Shown: positions 1-9,717 of the stretch, piece after piece | Position numbering within the stretch: position 1 is the stretch's first letter | Layout of the letters: each line of letters begins with the position of its first letter | Source of the DNA: JAAFHZ01 sp964247085 | GTDB taxonomy: Bacteria > Cyanobacteriota > Cyanobacteriia > Cyanobacteriales > Chamaesiphonaceae | Assembly (NCBI GenBank): GCA_964247085.1 | Contig: CAXTSX010000018.1 | Span: 1 to 64,000, forward strand | Direction of reading: 5' to 3' | DNA: 64,000 nt | Program-made: the position numbers and the translations under genes | Notes under the pieces: generated by a model | What the model was told of the DNA's origin: nothing | Seen by the model: the letters and a program-made list of their open reading frames with translations, nothing else | Database searches by the model: none

Positions 1-67
1 GGACTTCGCTCGTTAGGCTGTCTGATCCATGCGTCTCGGGTGGGTCAACGACCACCACTATTTTACC

Positions 68-123
68 ACAAGCAATTGCTTGTCACCGCTAAGTCACAGC
101 ACATACTGGCGACTTTCAGTCGC
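68..123. repeat. Palindrome and short hairpin in a gene-free edge
   Basis: The first 220 bases have no supportable gene. They contain a perfect 16-base palindrome at 68-83 (centre CAATTG) and a hairpin at 109-123 with arms GCGACT/AGTCGC and a 3-base loop. A GC-rich tract follows at about 135-155. Closely spaced subterminal hairpins without terminal inverted repeats are typical of IS200/IS605 ends, so this may be an element edge cut by the window start. That is inference; no transposase is visible. Confidence 0.3.
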
Positions 124-221
124 TCTTGTAAAGCCGAGAAGGACGGGGTTTCTACCCAATTTCCCGATCATGAGGATTTAGCAACGCGACCCAGTATCTG
201 CAAAAACAGTTTGCATCAATT

Positions 222-570
222 CTATCCTGGCTTTTGCTGTTGATAATGATCAAATCTTCTAGCAAGGTCAGCTGGGAGTTTTTGCCATTCTTCATCTGGC
301 ACTTGAGCAGAGATTTGAGCACCATTTCCCAAATTGGAGTGGCATCCACATCGAAAGAACAACTCTGTATATCAACAGCAGGATGAGAAAAGTTGACTAG
401 ACTTGGAGCTGAATTATTCACCTCGGTGGTTGATGCCAGCACCTCACTATTACTACTACTAATTTGTCGATGCTGTTGACGAAGAGTTACCACAAACTTC
501 AGGATCTGTTCTTGCAATTCATCCGGCAAATCATTTCTTCCACCACTTCTGCAGCGATCGAGTTATTCAT
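222..570 (-). pseudogene. DUF2281-like small protein, broken by two 1-base frameshifts
   Basis: An ATG at 570 follows a Shine-Dalgarno AGGAG and reads MNNSIAAEVVEEMI. The reading then continues in another frame as LPDELQEQILKFVVTL, the usual N-terminal motif of DUF2281-type small proteins. A second shift restores the family C-terminus (TPIWE..., then VPDEEWQKLPADLA and FDHYQQQ) ending in TAG at 224-222. Each shift is explained by one missing base in a short homopolymer: a T run (528-530 on the plus strand reads AAA) and an A run (314-316 reads TTT). Repaired, the product would be about 116 residues, a normal family length. Such proteins often behave like antitoxin-type partners of a nuclease or PIN toxin; none is adjacent. 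It is either a recent pseudogene or two homopolymer sequencing errors. Confidence 0.7.
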
Positions 571-630
571 GACGGTTTCTCCTAGAATTTAATAATTAGT
601 TTTGGGGAGAGTACATAGTTTGATTTTATG

Positions 631-3600
631 TTACCCAAATCGACTAAGTACTGGATGTACCGATCGAGCTTCTGGCGTATCCGCTTCTGACGGCGGCACC
701 AACTGCCAAAACTGCGGCAGATAAACCGCAAAATTCGCCAAAATCTCCTGCGCCTTCGGACTCCCCGTCTTCTGTCCATGCGCCTCAATCAACTGCCGCA
801 ACTGACTAATCCCTTCAGTACTAGTAACCCGCTGCCACTTCACACTTTCCGGATTAATCTTCGCAATCAAACTATTATCCTCATCCAAGAAATAACCCAA
901 ACCACCGGTCATACCAGCCCCCACATTGCGACCCACTCGCCCCAACACCACTACAACCCCACCAGTCATATACTCACAACAGTGATCACCAGTACCTTCC
1001 ACCACTGCCGTCGTCCGCGAATTTCGCACCGCAAATCGCTCGCCCGCCGTGCCATTCGCAAACAAGAAACCACCAGTACCACCATACAGACAGGTATTAC
1101 CAATGATCACATTGCGCTGTCGATCATACACCACCCCTGCCGCTGGCTTGATGATAATCTCTCCACCGTTAATGCCTTTACCCACGTAGTCATTACTTTC
1201 CCCAGTCAAAACCAGGCTAACTCCTTCATGGTTGAAAGCGCCAAAACTCTGACCAGCCGAGCCATTAAAGTTCAGGGTGAGCTGGCCTTCAAAGCCACTA
1301 TCACCATATTTCTTAGCAATCGCCCCCGACACCCTGGTACCCACGGATCTGTCGGTATTCACAATCTCCCAGGTTTTACTAGCTACGTCCTTATTCTGAA
1401 TCGCTGCCTGAATTTCGGCATCGGCTAAAATTCGATCATCCAACACATCTCCATTGCTATGCACATCACCATGCACTAAGAAAGATCGATCGATCTTGGT
1501 ATCTGGTAATTTAGTCAGGCAGTCTAAATTTAGACCTTGTACTTTGGTCAAGCGGTCAGCAGCTCGACCTTGCAGCAAATCAGCTCTGCCTACAATTTCA
1601 TTGATCGATCGATAGCCTAATTTGGCCAGTAGTTGGCGCACTTCTTCGGCGATAAAGAAAAAGAAATTCACCACTTGCTCGGGCAGGCCAGGGAAGCGTT
1701 TGCGCAAATCTTCCCGCTGGGAAGCGACACCCACGGGGCAACTGTTGGTGTGACAAATTCGCGCCATGATGCAACCTTCGGCAATCATCGCGATCGAACC
1801 AAAGCCAAATTCTTCTGCGCCCATCAGAGCGGCAATAATCACATCCCAGCCAGATTTGATACCACCATCGACCCGTAGCAACACTCGATTGCGTAGTTTG
1901 TTTTCCATCAAGACGCGGTGTACTTCGGTCAGTCCCAATTCCCAGGGACTACCGGCATGTTTAATCGAACTGAGAGGCGAAGCACCGGTACCACCATCGT
2001 GACCAGAGATCTGAATCACATCAGCGTTAGCCTTGGCCACCCCAGCTGCAATGGTGCCAATCCCCACCTCCGAGACCAGCTTCACCGATACTCGCGCCTG
2101 GGGATTAATCTGGTGCAAGTCGTAAATTAGTTGCTCTAGATCCTCGATCGAATAAATGTCGTGGTGGGGCGGTGGTGAAATCAAGGTCACACCAGGTTTG
2201 GAACGGCGCAGCATCGCAATGTAAGGGCTAACTTTCTTGCCTGGTAACTGACCACCTTCGCCTGGTTTAGCTCCCTGGGCTAGTTTGATTTCCAACTGCT
2301 GGGCACTCATTAAATATTCCGGTGTTACCCCAAAGCGACCAGAGGCAATTTGTTTGATCGCACTCAAGGCCGTGTCGCCGTTCTTTAGTCCTTTCAGGTG
2401 GGGCAAGATCGCCGACTTACCGTCCTGGACATCATCCAGCACTTTGTAGCGTACCGGATCTTCGCCACCTTCACCACTATTCGATTTGGCACCGATCCGA
2501 TTCATGGCGATGGCCAGTACCTCATGGGCTTCTCGGGACAAAGCGCCCAAAGACATGCCGCCGGTACAAAAACGCTTCACAATATCCTGCACCGATTCCA
2601 CTTCCGCGAGATCGATCGATGGTCTGTCGCCTTGAAAATCCAACAAATCCCGCAGGGCAGTGAGTGGTCGATCGTGGAGATACTGCTTGTAAGTTTCATA
2701 GTGGTCGTAGCCTGCTTGAGTTTGATAGGCATCGACAGCTTTATGTAGTGCCTTAGCCAACTGCGGACTGTTCATATGATATTCACCGCTGGGACGATAG
2801 TTAAAGAAGCCCAGATTCTCTAACTTCTTAGCGGCGGTGGGGAAAGCGCGGTGATGAAAAACCAGCGTTTCCTGTGCTAGATCGGCAATAGTTAAGCCCC
2901 CAATCCGCGAAGGAGTGCCCTTAAAGGCCAGATTCAATAGGTCGCCCCCAATCCCGATCGCTTCAAAAATCTGCGCCCCATGATAGGAAGCCAGTAGCGA
3001 TATCCCCATTTTCGACAGCACTTTTAATAGTCCATCTTCGGCAGCTTTCCGATAGTTGGCCTGCGCTTGAGTAATAGTAATTGTGGTTTCTTGGCGCTCG
3101 ATCGCATTTTGCACTTTAGTGGAATGCCACCAATTGCGCACCGATTCCCAAGCGAGGTAAGGACAGACGGCGGATGCGCCGTAGCCAATCAGGCAGGCAA
3201 AATGATGGGTACTCCAACATTGCGCCGTATCCACCACGATGGAAGCCTGCGATCGTAAGCCCTGCTGAATTAAATGGTGATGAACAGCACCAACGGCCAG
3301 CAAGGGTGGCAGGTAAGTGATTTCATCGTCTAATCCCTTCTCAGTCCAATCACTGAGTACCAGGATTTGCTGACCAGCTTGGACGGCGGCTACTGCCGTT
3401 GCACACAGTCGATCGATAACTACAGCTAAATCTTCACCCACCGGATAGACCGTCGCTAAAAAGGCCGCACCCAAAGGTGACACTTTGATTTCTTCTAACT
3501 CGGCCTCATTTAGCACTGGACTGGAGAGTCGCAGTTGACTGGCGAATTCTGGCTTGGCCTCTAATAAATTGCCTTTCTTGCCCAGCACCATTTCTAGCGA

Positions 3601-5262
3601 CATCACCAACTTCTCGCGCAGCGGATCGATCGCCGGATTGGTAACTTGGGCAAACCGCTGTTTGAAATAGTCGTACAGCGGATGTGCTTTGCTGGATAGC
3701 ACCGCTAAGGGCGTATCATCACCCATACAAAAAGTCGGTTCCTTAGCATTTTCGGCCATGTCATTGACGATCATTTCGACATCTTCCGATGTATAGCCAA
3801 AGGCTGACTGCTGCTGGATTAACTGCTCGGCGACTACCTGGCGCTCACTACCAAAAGGTTGGGAGGCTAATGTTTTGCCATGCTGATTTAGCCAAGCGCC
3901 GTAGGGTAAAGATTGCGCCACGCGCTGCTTCATTTCCCAGTTGTGTAGCACTTCATGGGTTTCTAAGTTCACCACAATCGATTGACCCGGACCTAAGCGC
4001 CCTTTCTCGGCAATGCTCTCGATCGGTAGATCTACCACTCCGGCTTCGGAGCCGACCACGATGTAACCATCTTTAGTAATGCAGTAGCGGGCTGGCCGCA
4101 GACCATTGCGATCGAGACTAGCCCCGACCAATTTGCCATCGCTAAAAGCTAACAGCGCCGGGCCATCCCAGGCTTCTTGGAGGCCGTTGTAGTAGTTGTA
4201 GAAATCGGTGATTTCTGGATACTGCTCTAAATCCGGCTGATTTTTATAGGCTTCTGGCACCATGATCATCAAACCTTCGATTGGACTGCGCCCGGATCGA
4301 ACCATCAGTTCCAGCACGTTATCCAAAGTACCGGAGTCGCTGTTGTCAAGGCTCAAGATCGGCTTTAATTCTTTCAGTCGGCCATTCCAAACCGGATGAT
4401 CTAAATCTTTTTCTCGTGCTGTTACCCAATTGATGTTGCCCAACAACGTATTGATTTCGCCATTGTGGCCGAGCATCCGCATTGGTTGGGCGAGTGGCCA
4501 CTTGGGCATGGTGTTGGTGCTAAACCGCCGATGATAGACTGCAAAGTTACTGACAAACAACGGATTGGTTAAATCAAAATAGAACTGCCCTAAAACAGCC
4601 GATCGCACCATCCCCTTGTAGACGATCGTCCGGTTCGACAAGGAACAAATATAAAAGTCACCAGGTTTCACCCGACCATCTGCCTGGAGTGCTTTGCTAA
4701 TTTTACGGCGAACCAAGTAGAGTTGGCGTTCCCATTCATCACCAGTCAATTCCCCGGCAACAATAAATTGCTCAATATAAGGTTGATTACTGCGGGCTTG
4801 TTCTCCCAGCACTTCTGGTTTCACTGGCACCACCCGCCAGCCCAGCAGTTCTAAATTTTCCTGGCGCACCACCTCGGCGATGACCTGTTTCGCCACGTCC
4901 GATTGATCAGCAGCCTGGGGCAAAAAGGCCATCCCGACAGCTAAATTCGTAGTTTTACTCAGGTCTAAACCTTGAGACTGTCCCCAATCTTGCAGCAGTA
5001 GCCAAGGCACCGCTGTTAAAATTCCCGCTCCATCGCCAGAATCGCGATCGGCACTACAACCACCCCGGTGTTCCATGCAAGTTAAGGCCGTTAAGGTCTG
5101 CTCCAGCAATTTATGGGTGGGCTGACCAGCGGGCGAGGCAATGAATCCCACCCCACAAGCATCCCGCTCCTCCACGAGCCATTTTTGGCCAGGATCGGTT
5201 TGGAGATAAGCCGGAACAGTCGGCTGAGTGTTGTTACTGCCGTGGTGATCAGCGTGATTCAT
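631..5262 (-). CDS. glsF: Ferredoxin-dependent glutamate synthase (Fd-GOGAT)
   Basis: It makes two glutamates from glutamine and 2-oxoglutarate with electrons from reduced ferredoxin, and is central to ammonium assimilation. The order is N-terminal type II glutamine amidotransferase, central domain, FMN-binding synthase barrel and C-terminal GXGXG beta-helix. The catalytic cysteine is in ACGVGFIA at residue 36, preceded by a propeptide to be removed. The 3Fe-4S cysteines are C1164, C1170 and C1175 in CIMARICHTNSCPVG. The motif CMEHRGGC and the length (1543) match plant/cyanobacterial Fd-GOGAT rather than the NADPH form, and no small-subunit gltD is adjacent. I chose the ATG at 5262; a TTG at 5283 in the same frame would add seven residues. 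It is monocistronic, with a 5'-flanking gap of 84 bases to the next gene. Confidence 0.95.
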   Translation of the reverse strand: MNHADHHGSNNTQPTVPAYLQTDPGQKWLVEERDACGVGFIASPAGQPTHKLLEQTLTALTCMEHRGGCSADRDSGDGAGILTAVPWLLLQDWGQSQGLDLSKTTNLAVGMAFLPQAADQSDVAKQVIAEVVRQENLELLGWRVVPVKPEVLGEQARSNQPYIEQFIVAGELTGDEWERQLYLVRRKISKALQADGRVKPGDFYICSLSNRTIVYKGMVRSAVLGQFYFDLTNPLFVSNFAVYHRRFSTNTMPKWPLAQPMRMLGHNGEINTLLGNINWVTAREKDLDHPVWNGRLKELKPILSLDNSDSGTLDNVLELMVRSGRSPIEGLMIMVPEAYKNQPDLEQYPEITDFYNYYNGLQEAWDGPALLAFSDGKLVGASLDRNGLRPARYCITKDGYIVVGSEAGVVDLPIESIAEKGRLGPGQSIVVNLETHEVLHNWEMKQRVAQSLPYGAWLNQHGKTLASQPFGSERQVVAEQLIQQQSAFGYTSEDVEMIVNDMAENAKEPTFCMGDDTPLAVLSSKAHPLYDYFKQRFAQVTNPAIDPLREKLVMSLEMVLGKKGNLLEAKPEFASQLRLSSPVLNEAELEEIKVSPLGAAFLATVYPVGEDLAVVIDRLCATAVAAVQAGQQILVLSDWTEKGLDDEITYLPPLLAVGAVHHHLIQQGLRSQASIVVDTAQCWSTHHFACLIGYGASAVCPYLAWESVRNWWHSTKVQNAIERQETTITITQAQANYRKAAEDGLLKVLSKMGISLLASYHGAQIFEAIGIGGDLLNLAFKGTPSRIGGLTIADLAQETLVFHHRAFPTAAKKLENLGFFNYRPSGEYHMNSPQLAKALHKAVDAYQTQAGYDHYETYKQYLHDRPLTALRDLLDFQGDRPSIDLAEVESVQDIVKRFCTGGMSLGALSREAHEVLAIAMNRIGAKSNSGEGGEDPVRYKVLDDVQDGKSAILPHLKGLKNGDTALSAIKQIASGRFGVTPEYLMSAQQLEIKLAQGAKPGEGGQLPGKKVSPYIAMLRRSKPGVTLISPPPHHDIYSIEDLEQLIYDLHQINPQARVSVKLVSEVGIGTIAAGVAKANADVIQISGHDGGTGASPLSSIKHAGSPWELGLTEVHRVLMENKLRNRVLLRVDGGIKSGWDVIIAALMGAEEFGFGSIAMIAEGCIMARICHTNSCPVGVASQREDLRKRFPGLPEQVVNFFFFIAEEVRQLLAKLGYRSINEIVGRADLLQGRAADRLTKVQGLNLDCLTKLPDTKIDRSFLVHGDVHSNGDVLDDRILADAEIQAAIQNKDVASKTWEIVNTDRSVGTRVSGAIAKKYGDSGFEGQLTLNFNGSAGQSFGAFNHEGVSLVLTGESNDYVGKGINGGEIIIKPAAGVVYDRQRNVIIGNTCLYGGTGGFLFANGTAGERFAVRNSRTTAVVEGTGDHCCEYMTGGVVVVLGRVGRNVGAGMTGGLGYFLDEDNSLIAKINPESVKWQRVTSTEGISQLRQLIEAHGQKTGSPKAQEILANFAVYLPQFWQLVPPSEADTPEARSVHPVLSRFG

Positions 5263-5345
5263 GTTGGGTGGGGGCGCTATCAAAATTTAAGCCTGATCAA
5301 TATAACAGATTTGACGAAATCTGGTTGTTTGTGGCTAACTCTATT

Positions 5346-6161
5346 TTAGCGCTTCCGCCCTAGGTGCCGATCGAAGAAGGCCATAGTCATCTCCCAAGCT
5401 TCGGTGGCCGCCGCTGGATTATAACTATCTCGCCGATCGCTCATAAAGCCGTGGCCAGCGCCTGGAAACACATTGATCGCATAGCGTTTCTTAGCCTGCG
5501 ACAAGGCCGCTGCAATGCGTTCATGCTCTTCAGCCACAATGTAAGAATCGTCGCTGCCATACATCAACATGAGAGGAGCTTGCATTTTTTTAGCTTGCGC
5601 CAGCAAATTCTGCCGACCGGCTACGTCATCTTTGGCCGCAATGCCCCCACCATAAAAGGAGACAGCGGCCTTAATCTGCTGGGGATAGGTGGCATTGGCT
5701 AAAAAGGTCAACCGCCCGCCCATGCAAAAACCGGTGACACCTACGCCCTGGCGGCTGACCTTTGTTTGTTTGTTCAAAAATTCCAATCCTTTGCCAAACT
5801 CGGCCATCACCACCTCATCTTTGAGGCTTTTAAGCTTAGAGATCGCTCCCTTTAGATCGGTATAAGCAAAAGTGGTGCCGTGGTAGAAATCGGGGGCTAA
5901 AGCGGCGTAGCCATTCTGAGCGAGTCTGTCACATACTCCTTTGATGTTGTCGTTGAGACCAAAAGCTTCCATCATCACCAGGATAGCTGGTACTGGTTTG
6001 GTGGTTTTTGGAGCCACATAGTAGCCCACTAGATCGTTATCTAACTTAACCAGTCGCCCTTTGTTGGGCACAATGGACTTGGCCAGCGTGGCATCCATCC
6101 CGGCAATGACGGTAGCGGTAGAAATGCTGGAGACTGCTAGTAGCAAATCGCGTCTTTTCAT
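5346..6161 (-). CDS. Dienelactone hydrolase family protein with export signal
   Basis: An alpha/beta hydrolase of about 271 residues. The nucleophile elbow is GFCMGG, with cysteine as nucleophile as in dienelactone hydrolases. The acid is in GSDDSYI and the histidine in GAGHGF, giving the Cys-Asp-His triad. The ATG at 6161 begins MKRRDLLLAV, followed by a hydrophobic stretch, which looks like a Tat-type signal; the longer frame to 6245 has no support. The substrate is unknown; family members hydrolyse dienelactones and other esters. It is likely periplasmic or lumenal. It is divergent from the FRP gene with a 266-base shared upstream region. Confidence 0.85.
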   Translation of the reverse strand: MKRRDLLLAVSSISTATVIAGMDATLAKSIVPNKGRLVKLDNDLVGYYVAPKTTKPVPAILVMMEAFGLNDNIKGVCDRLAQNGYAALAPDFYHGTTFAYTDLKGAISKLKSLKDEVVMAEFGKGLEFLNKQTKVSRQGVGVTGFCMGGRLTFLANATYPQQIKAAVSFYGGGIAAKDDVAGRQNLLAQAKKMQAPLMLMYGSDDSYIVAEEHERIAAALSQAKKRYAINVFPGAGHGFMSDRRDSYNPAAATEAWEMTMAFFDRHLGRKR

Positions 6162-6427
6162 ACTTTTATGAGAGCTGGAAATAAGCTTTAGAGAGATTAA
6201 AACAGCATTATATCTCGTGATAATGGATGGGATCAGCTGAATCAATAGCTTGTGTCAATCGAGCAATAAGTGTTAAGATTTATTAAATTTATGAAACGAT
6301 TAATAAAGTCTAATGAGTGCTACAGGAGTTGTTTTGACCTAATTTTGGGCAAAATAACACTTCCAACCCTCTGAGAGACTGGAGTTAGAATAAATTTCAG
6401 AACCAAATCTTGAATCAAGTCAAATCA

Positions 6428-6757
6428 ATGCAGTTATTAACAGAACAACAATGGTCAACAGCTGAACATGCTGTAGCGCAATCGGCTTTTGAACTGGCTT
6501 ATCATCGGGAAACCACCGCCCTGATTGCCGAAGTCCAACAGAGTTCAAAATCAATCGAAGGTCTAGATGAGATTTGGCGATTGAACGATCGGTTGAATTC
6601 TAAACGCCACGAAATTGAAGGCAAATACGACTACCGCGAACCAGCTCTGGTTTTTGTTTTTGCCACTCTGCTGCATGATGGCTGGCTGAGCATGGATGAT
6701 TTGGTCGGTTTGGATATTGTGAAGCTCAATAAAATCTCGGCAATTGCCAATATGTAA
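6428..6757 (+). CDS. frp: Fluorescence recovery protein (FRP)
   Basis: FRP binds the red active form of orange carotenoid protein (OCP), speeds its return to the orange form and detaches it from the phycobilisome, ending photoprotective quenching. The 109-residue length equals that of the Synechocystis protein as I recall it. The diagnostic segment IWRLNDRLNSKRHEIEGKYD is present. Starting at this ATG puts Trp at 50, Asp at 54 and Arg at 60, the numbering of the known functional residues, which supports this start over a TTG 18 bases upstream. Position 53, His in Synechocystis as I remember it, is Asn here. FRP is often next to ocp, but no OCP gene is in this window, so the pair is split or OCP lies elsewhere. 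Confidence 0.88.
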   Translation: MQLLTEQQWSTAEHAVAQSAFELAYHRETTALIAEVQQSSKSIEGLDEIWRLNDRLNSKRHEIEGKYDYREPALVFVFATLLHDGWLSMDDLVGLDIVKLNKISAIANM

Positions 6758-6774
6758 TTTGATTGCGGTAGTAA

Positions 6775-8742
6775 TTAGCTAGGTGGCTTATTCAGCATCC
6801 ATTTCAGCCATTGTTTGCCCGATTTCAGCCAATTTAGTTGCTGAAGTCCGATCGCCTCAGCATCCGTCAAACTACAGATCGAAGCCAGAGCTGCGTACTG
6901 CAGACCTAAAAAGCTGTCCACTGGACCATAGCTATTGCCAGCTGTAATTGATCCTGCTCCGTACATCCGACCAACATCTTGGCTGCGCATACTTAAAATT
7001 TCAAAGTCTGGGCTGCTGGGAAAAGAGCCGCTATTGTTCAAAGGTAAATGATAGTGCTGAACTAAATCCGCTAGTAATTCGCTATCTAGAACCGTACCGG
7101 GTTGGCCAGTGGCATCAATGATGTAGTCTACTGCCAACGTATGGGGTTGATTACTTACTTGGGGAGTGGGCGTTGTGGGCGGAAAGTTTTGGAGATTTAC
7201 TAGGAGACCATTTGTGGTGGGATTACGGGTCACCGTTTGGACAATTCCTAAAACTTGTTGATACCAACCTTTGCTAATACCACCGGAGAGAATTCGGTGC
7301 CAGTTTTGCTGTTGGGGGATAGTTGGACCTGACCAAATACTGAGCAGCTGAGCTTGTTGCTCGCTGGTAGACTCGGCTAAGGTCATTTTGTAAGAGCCGC
7401 CCCAAGCTGATTTTGGCCAATCTAAGGCTTGAATCTCATAACCCAAATGGATGGGTCGCTGGGCTGCTCCATACTGCTCACCCTGGGTTTTGGCGGTTGG
7501 CCATAAATGAATTACATCAATATTTTGCTCGGGATGAGCCCGACGCACGGTATAGATATGCTGCAAGATCCGGCCAGCAACCATCCCCGCTCCTCTCAGT
7601 AATATTTTGCCGCCCCGATTGCGGAGGTGATCGTAAATGTGATCGTGATTTTCGTAAGCATTGACCACTGACTTGAAATCTTTGGTCTGTTGCCGGTATT
7701 GCTGCAAGTCTGGGAGAAATTCGATCGATGGATAGCCAGTGGCCAAATGGACATAGCGGGCAATCACTAAGGCATAGCTGTCTCCCTGATTGAAGAGGAG
7801 AACGTAGCGCCCGTCAGTAGTTTTCCGAATTGATTGCACCAGGGCGTAACGCAGCATGGTCTGCCAACTAATGCGGGCAACTTCTCGATCGACTGCTTTT
7901 AAAATTTGCTCGTCAGTCGGACCATACTGTTGACCAAATAGGGGTTCGGTAAATACTTGCCACAGTACCCGCAACCCCTGTTTCAGCTGACCCCGAGCCA
8001 GTTTTCGAGCAGCTTCCCGAATCCCATAACTGGGAAATCCCCACGGATTATCTGGGCAAGCATCAGCAGCCGATCGAATGCGTTCTTTAGATGAGATATG
8101 GGCATGGCGGCACAGTTGGTGATAGCGGCCATAGACCGATTTCTCGGGGCTAAGAACGACAATTTGATCGGTGCGTACACCGGCAATCCGCAGCAAATCC
8201 ACCCAGGTAAAACTACCAAAGCCCCCACCCACAGCGGCGTATTCCGCAATTTCAATATTTAGACCAGTGGCCTGAAGTTCTTCAATACTTACTTGCTCTT
8301 GTTGAAAAACCGGGGGGCGAAAACTAAGTTCCGAACTGACATTGCCAGGGTTGGTGATGTGGGGATCGGGGACATTGGTGATGGGGTTGAAGAGAATCTT
8401 CGAAGTACTGGCGGGCGCTTCTACTTGACTAACCAGAATTTGATAGCGATCCAGGCCCAGACAATCGCCGTTGTTTAAATAGCCACGCAGTTGCTTTTGG
8501 CCGTTAATGCTCAGGCCATTGCTGCTATTTTGATCGATCGCCACTAGCCGACCATTTTCTTCAATTAGCAAAGCATGAAAGCGCGAAATGCCCTCATCGT
8601 CTAGTTGAATGCGCGATACCCGGCGGCCTTCGAGTTCGGCTGGTAGCTGCGAAAACTCTCGACCCAAAGCGATCGGCGTATTCAGGCTGGGTTCCCGCTG
8701 TTCCCCAGTGACTGGGTCTATCCAATTAAGACGGATTTGCAT
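6775..8742 (-). CDS. FHA-domain / FAD-dependent oxidoreductase fusion
   Basis: A 655-residue protein. Residues 1-106 form a forkhead-associated domain (G27-R28, SRFH at 53-56, NSSNG at 72-76), which binds phosphothreonine. A linker rich in Pro/Asn follows, then a dinucleotide-binding start VGGGFGSF at 171-178 and a long flavoprotein-like body with IIDATGQPG near the C-terminus, the second nucleotide-contacting motif of FAD/NAD(P) monooxygenase-like folds. The substrate is unknown. Its start lies 5 bases after the stop of exonuclease III, so the two are probably cotranscribed and translationally coupled. The fusion suggests a redox enzyme recruited by Ser/Thr kinase signalling; that is inference. 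Confidence 0.75.
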   Translation of the reverse strand: MQIRLNWIDPVTGEQREPSLNTPIALGREFSQLPAELEGRRVSRIQLDDEGISRFHALLIEENGRLVAIDQNSSNGLSINGQKQLRGYLNNGDCLGLDRYQILVSQVEAPASTSKILFNPITNVPDPHITNPGNVSSELSFRPPVFQQEQVSIEELQATGLNIEIAEYAAVGGGFGSFTWVDLLRIAGVRTDQIVVLSPEKSVYGRYHQLCRHAHISSKERIRSAADACPDNPWGFPSYGIREAARKLARGQLKQGLRVLWQVFTEPLFGQQYGPTDEQILKAVDREVARISWQTMLRYALVQSIRKTTDGRYVLLFNQGDSYALVIARYVHLATGYPSIEFLPDLQQYRQQTKDFKSVVNAYENHDHIYDHLRNRGGKILLRGAGMVAGRILQHIYTVRRAHPEQNIDVIHLWPTAKTQGEQYGAAQRPIHLGYEIQALDWPKSAWGGSYKMTLAESTSEQQAQLLSIWSGPTIPQQQNWHRILSGGISKGWYQQVLGIVQTVTRNPTTNGLLVNLQNFPPTTPTPQVSNQPHTLAVDYIIDATGQPGTVLDSELLADLVQHYHLPLNNSGSFPSSPDFEILSMRSQDVGRMYGAGSITAGNSYGPVDSFLGLQYAALASICSLTDAEAIGLQQLNWLKSGKQWLKWMLNKPPS

Positions 8743-8747
8743 AGAGT

Positions 8748-9542
8748 TTAATTGAGGATATTCTCGATCTCAGCAATTACTGGGGTATGGTCACTGGGCT
8801 GTTCTAATTCGCGGGGCGCTCTATCGATCGTACAACCTGTAGACCGATCGATCAAATTTGGACTCAAGTAAATATGATCAATTCGCCAGCCCCGATTCTT
8901 AGGATAACCCTGCTGGCGGTAGTCCCACCAACTAAAATGTCCAGCCTCACCATTAAAGTGCCGAAACACATCTTGTAATCCCTGATCGAAAACGGCGGCT
9001 TGGAGAGCGGCTCGTTCGGTGGGCGAAGCCATAATATGCGCAGTTGGCTTTTTGGTGTAGATATCGAGGGGACTCATGGCAATATTAAAATCACCACAAA
9101 CACAGAGCGATTTATCTGATTGAGCAATTAAATACTGCTGGAGCAGGGCTAACCACTGTAACTTGTAGTGATATTTTTCACTATTAATCTCGCTGCCATT
9201 GGGTACATACAAATTCACAATCGTGACATCGCCAATTTGACCGCTGATCACCCGCTTCTGATCGTCTAAATCTTGTACCAGATCTGCAGCCAAAATCCCA
9301 GTGAAACCATTGCTGACATTGCTTAAAGGCTGTTTACTAATCAATGCCACACCGTTATAGGATTTTTGACCAGAAATGTAAACCTGGTAGCCTAAGTCGG
9401 TAAAAGCCGATCGGGGAAATTGTTCGTCCGTAACTTTGGTTTCTTGCAGACAGAGTACATCTACTGGCTGCCGCTGCAGCCAATCACAGACGATTTTTAA
9501 CCGGGTGCGGATCGAGTTGACATTCCAAGTCGCTATTTGCAT
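8748..9542 (-). CDS. xthA: Exodeoxyribonuclease III
   Basis: An AP endonuclease/3'-5' exonuclease of the EEP (endonuclease-exonuclease-phosphatase) family, acting in base-excision repair. All family motifs are visible: N7 in WNVNS, the metal ligand E34 in LCLQETK, the NLYVPNG loop, CGDFNIA with Asp and Asn, WWDYR, and the C-terminal catalytic His in SDHTPV. Length 264 is normal. First gene of a two-gene operon with the FHA flavoprotein. Confidence 0.94.
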   Translation of the reverse strand: MQIATWNVNSIRTRLKIVCDWLQRQPVDVLCLQETKVTDEQFPRSAFTDLGYQVYISGQKSYNGVALISKQPLSNVSNGFTGILAADLVQDLDDQKRVISGQIGDVTIVNLYVPNGSEINSEKYHYKLQWLALLQQYLIAQSDKSLCVCGDFNIAMSPLDIYTKKPTAHIMASPTERAALQAAVFDQGLQDVFRHFNGEAGHFSWWDYRQQGYPKNRGWRIDHIYLSPNLIDRSTGCTIDRAPRELEQPSDHTPVIAEIENILN

Positions 9543-9717
9543 TCACTCCGTTCCAAAAGATGGCCGCCCAATTATATATCTTCGTTGCGTTATGTCTCTA
9601 TTGATAGCCAATGCCCCCTGATTGGGTCACTAAAATTAATTACAAAAAGTAACGAGTGTAAACTAACATCAATACTTTTCGTTTTCCTGTAAACCTTTGC
9701 AACTTTTGCGCTGTCTT

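Noticed and set aside
40..243. 67-codon plus-strand frame
   Set aside because: No Shine-Dalgarno; it overlaps the C-terminus of the frameshifted DUF2281-like gene.
582..788. Arg-rich short frame on the minus strand
   Set aside because: Overlaps the end of glsF and its 5' part is an out-of-frame shadow; the composition reflects codon bias.
778..1428. 216-codon plus-strand frame
   Set aside because: Entirely antisense inside glsF; Thr/Ile/His-rich composition and no start signal.
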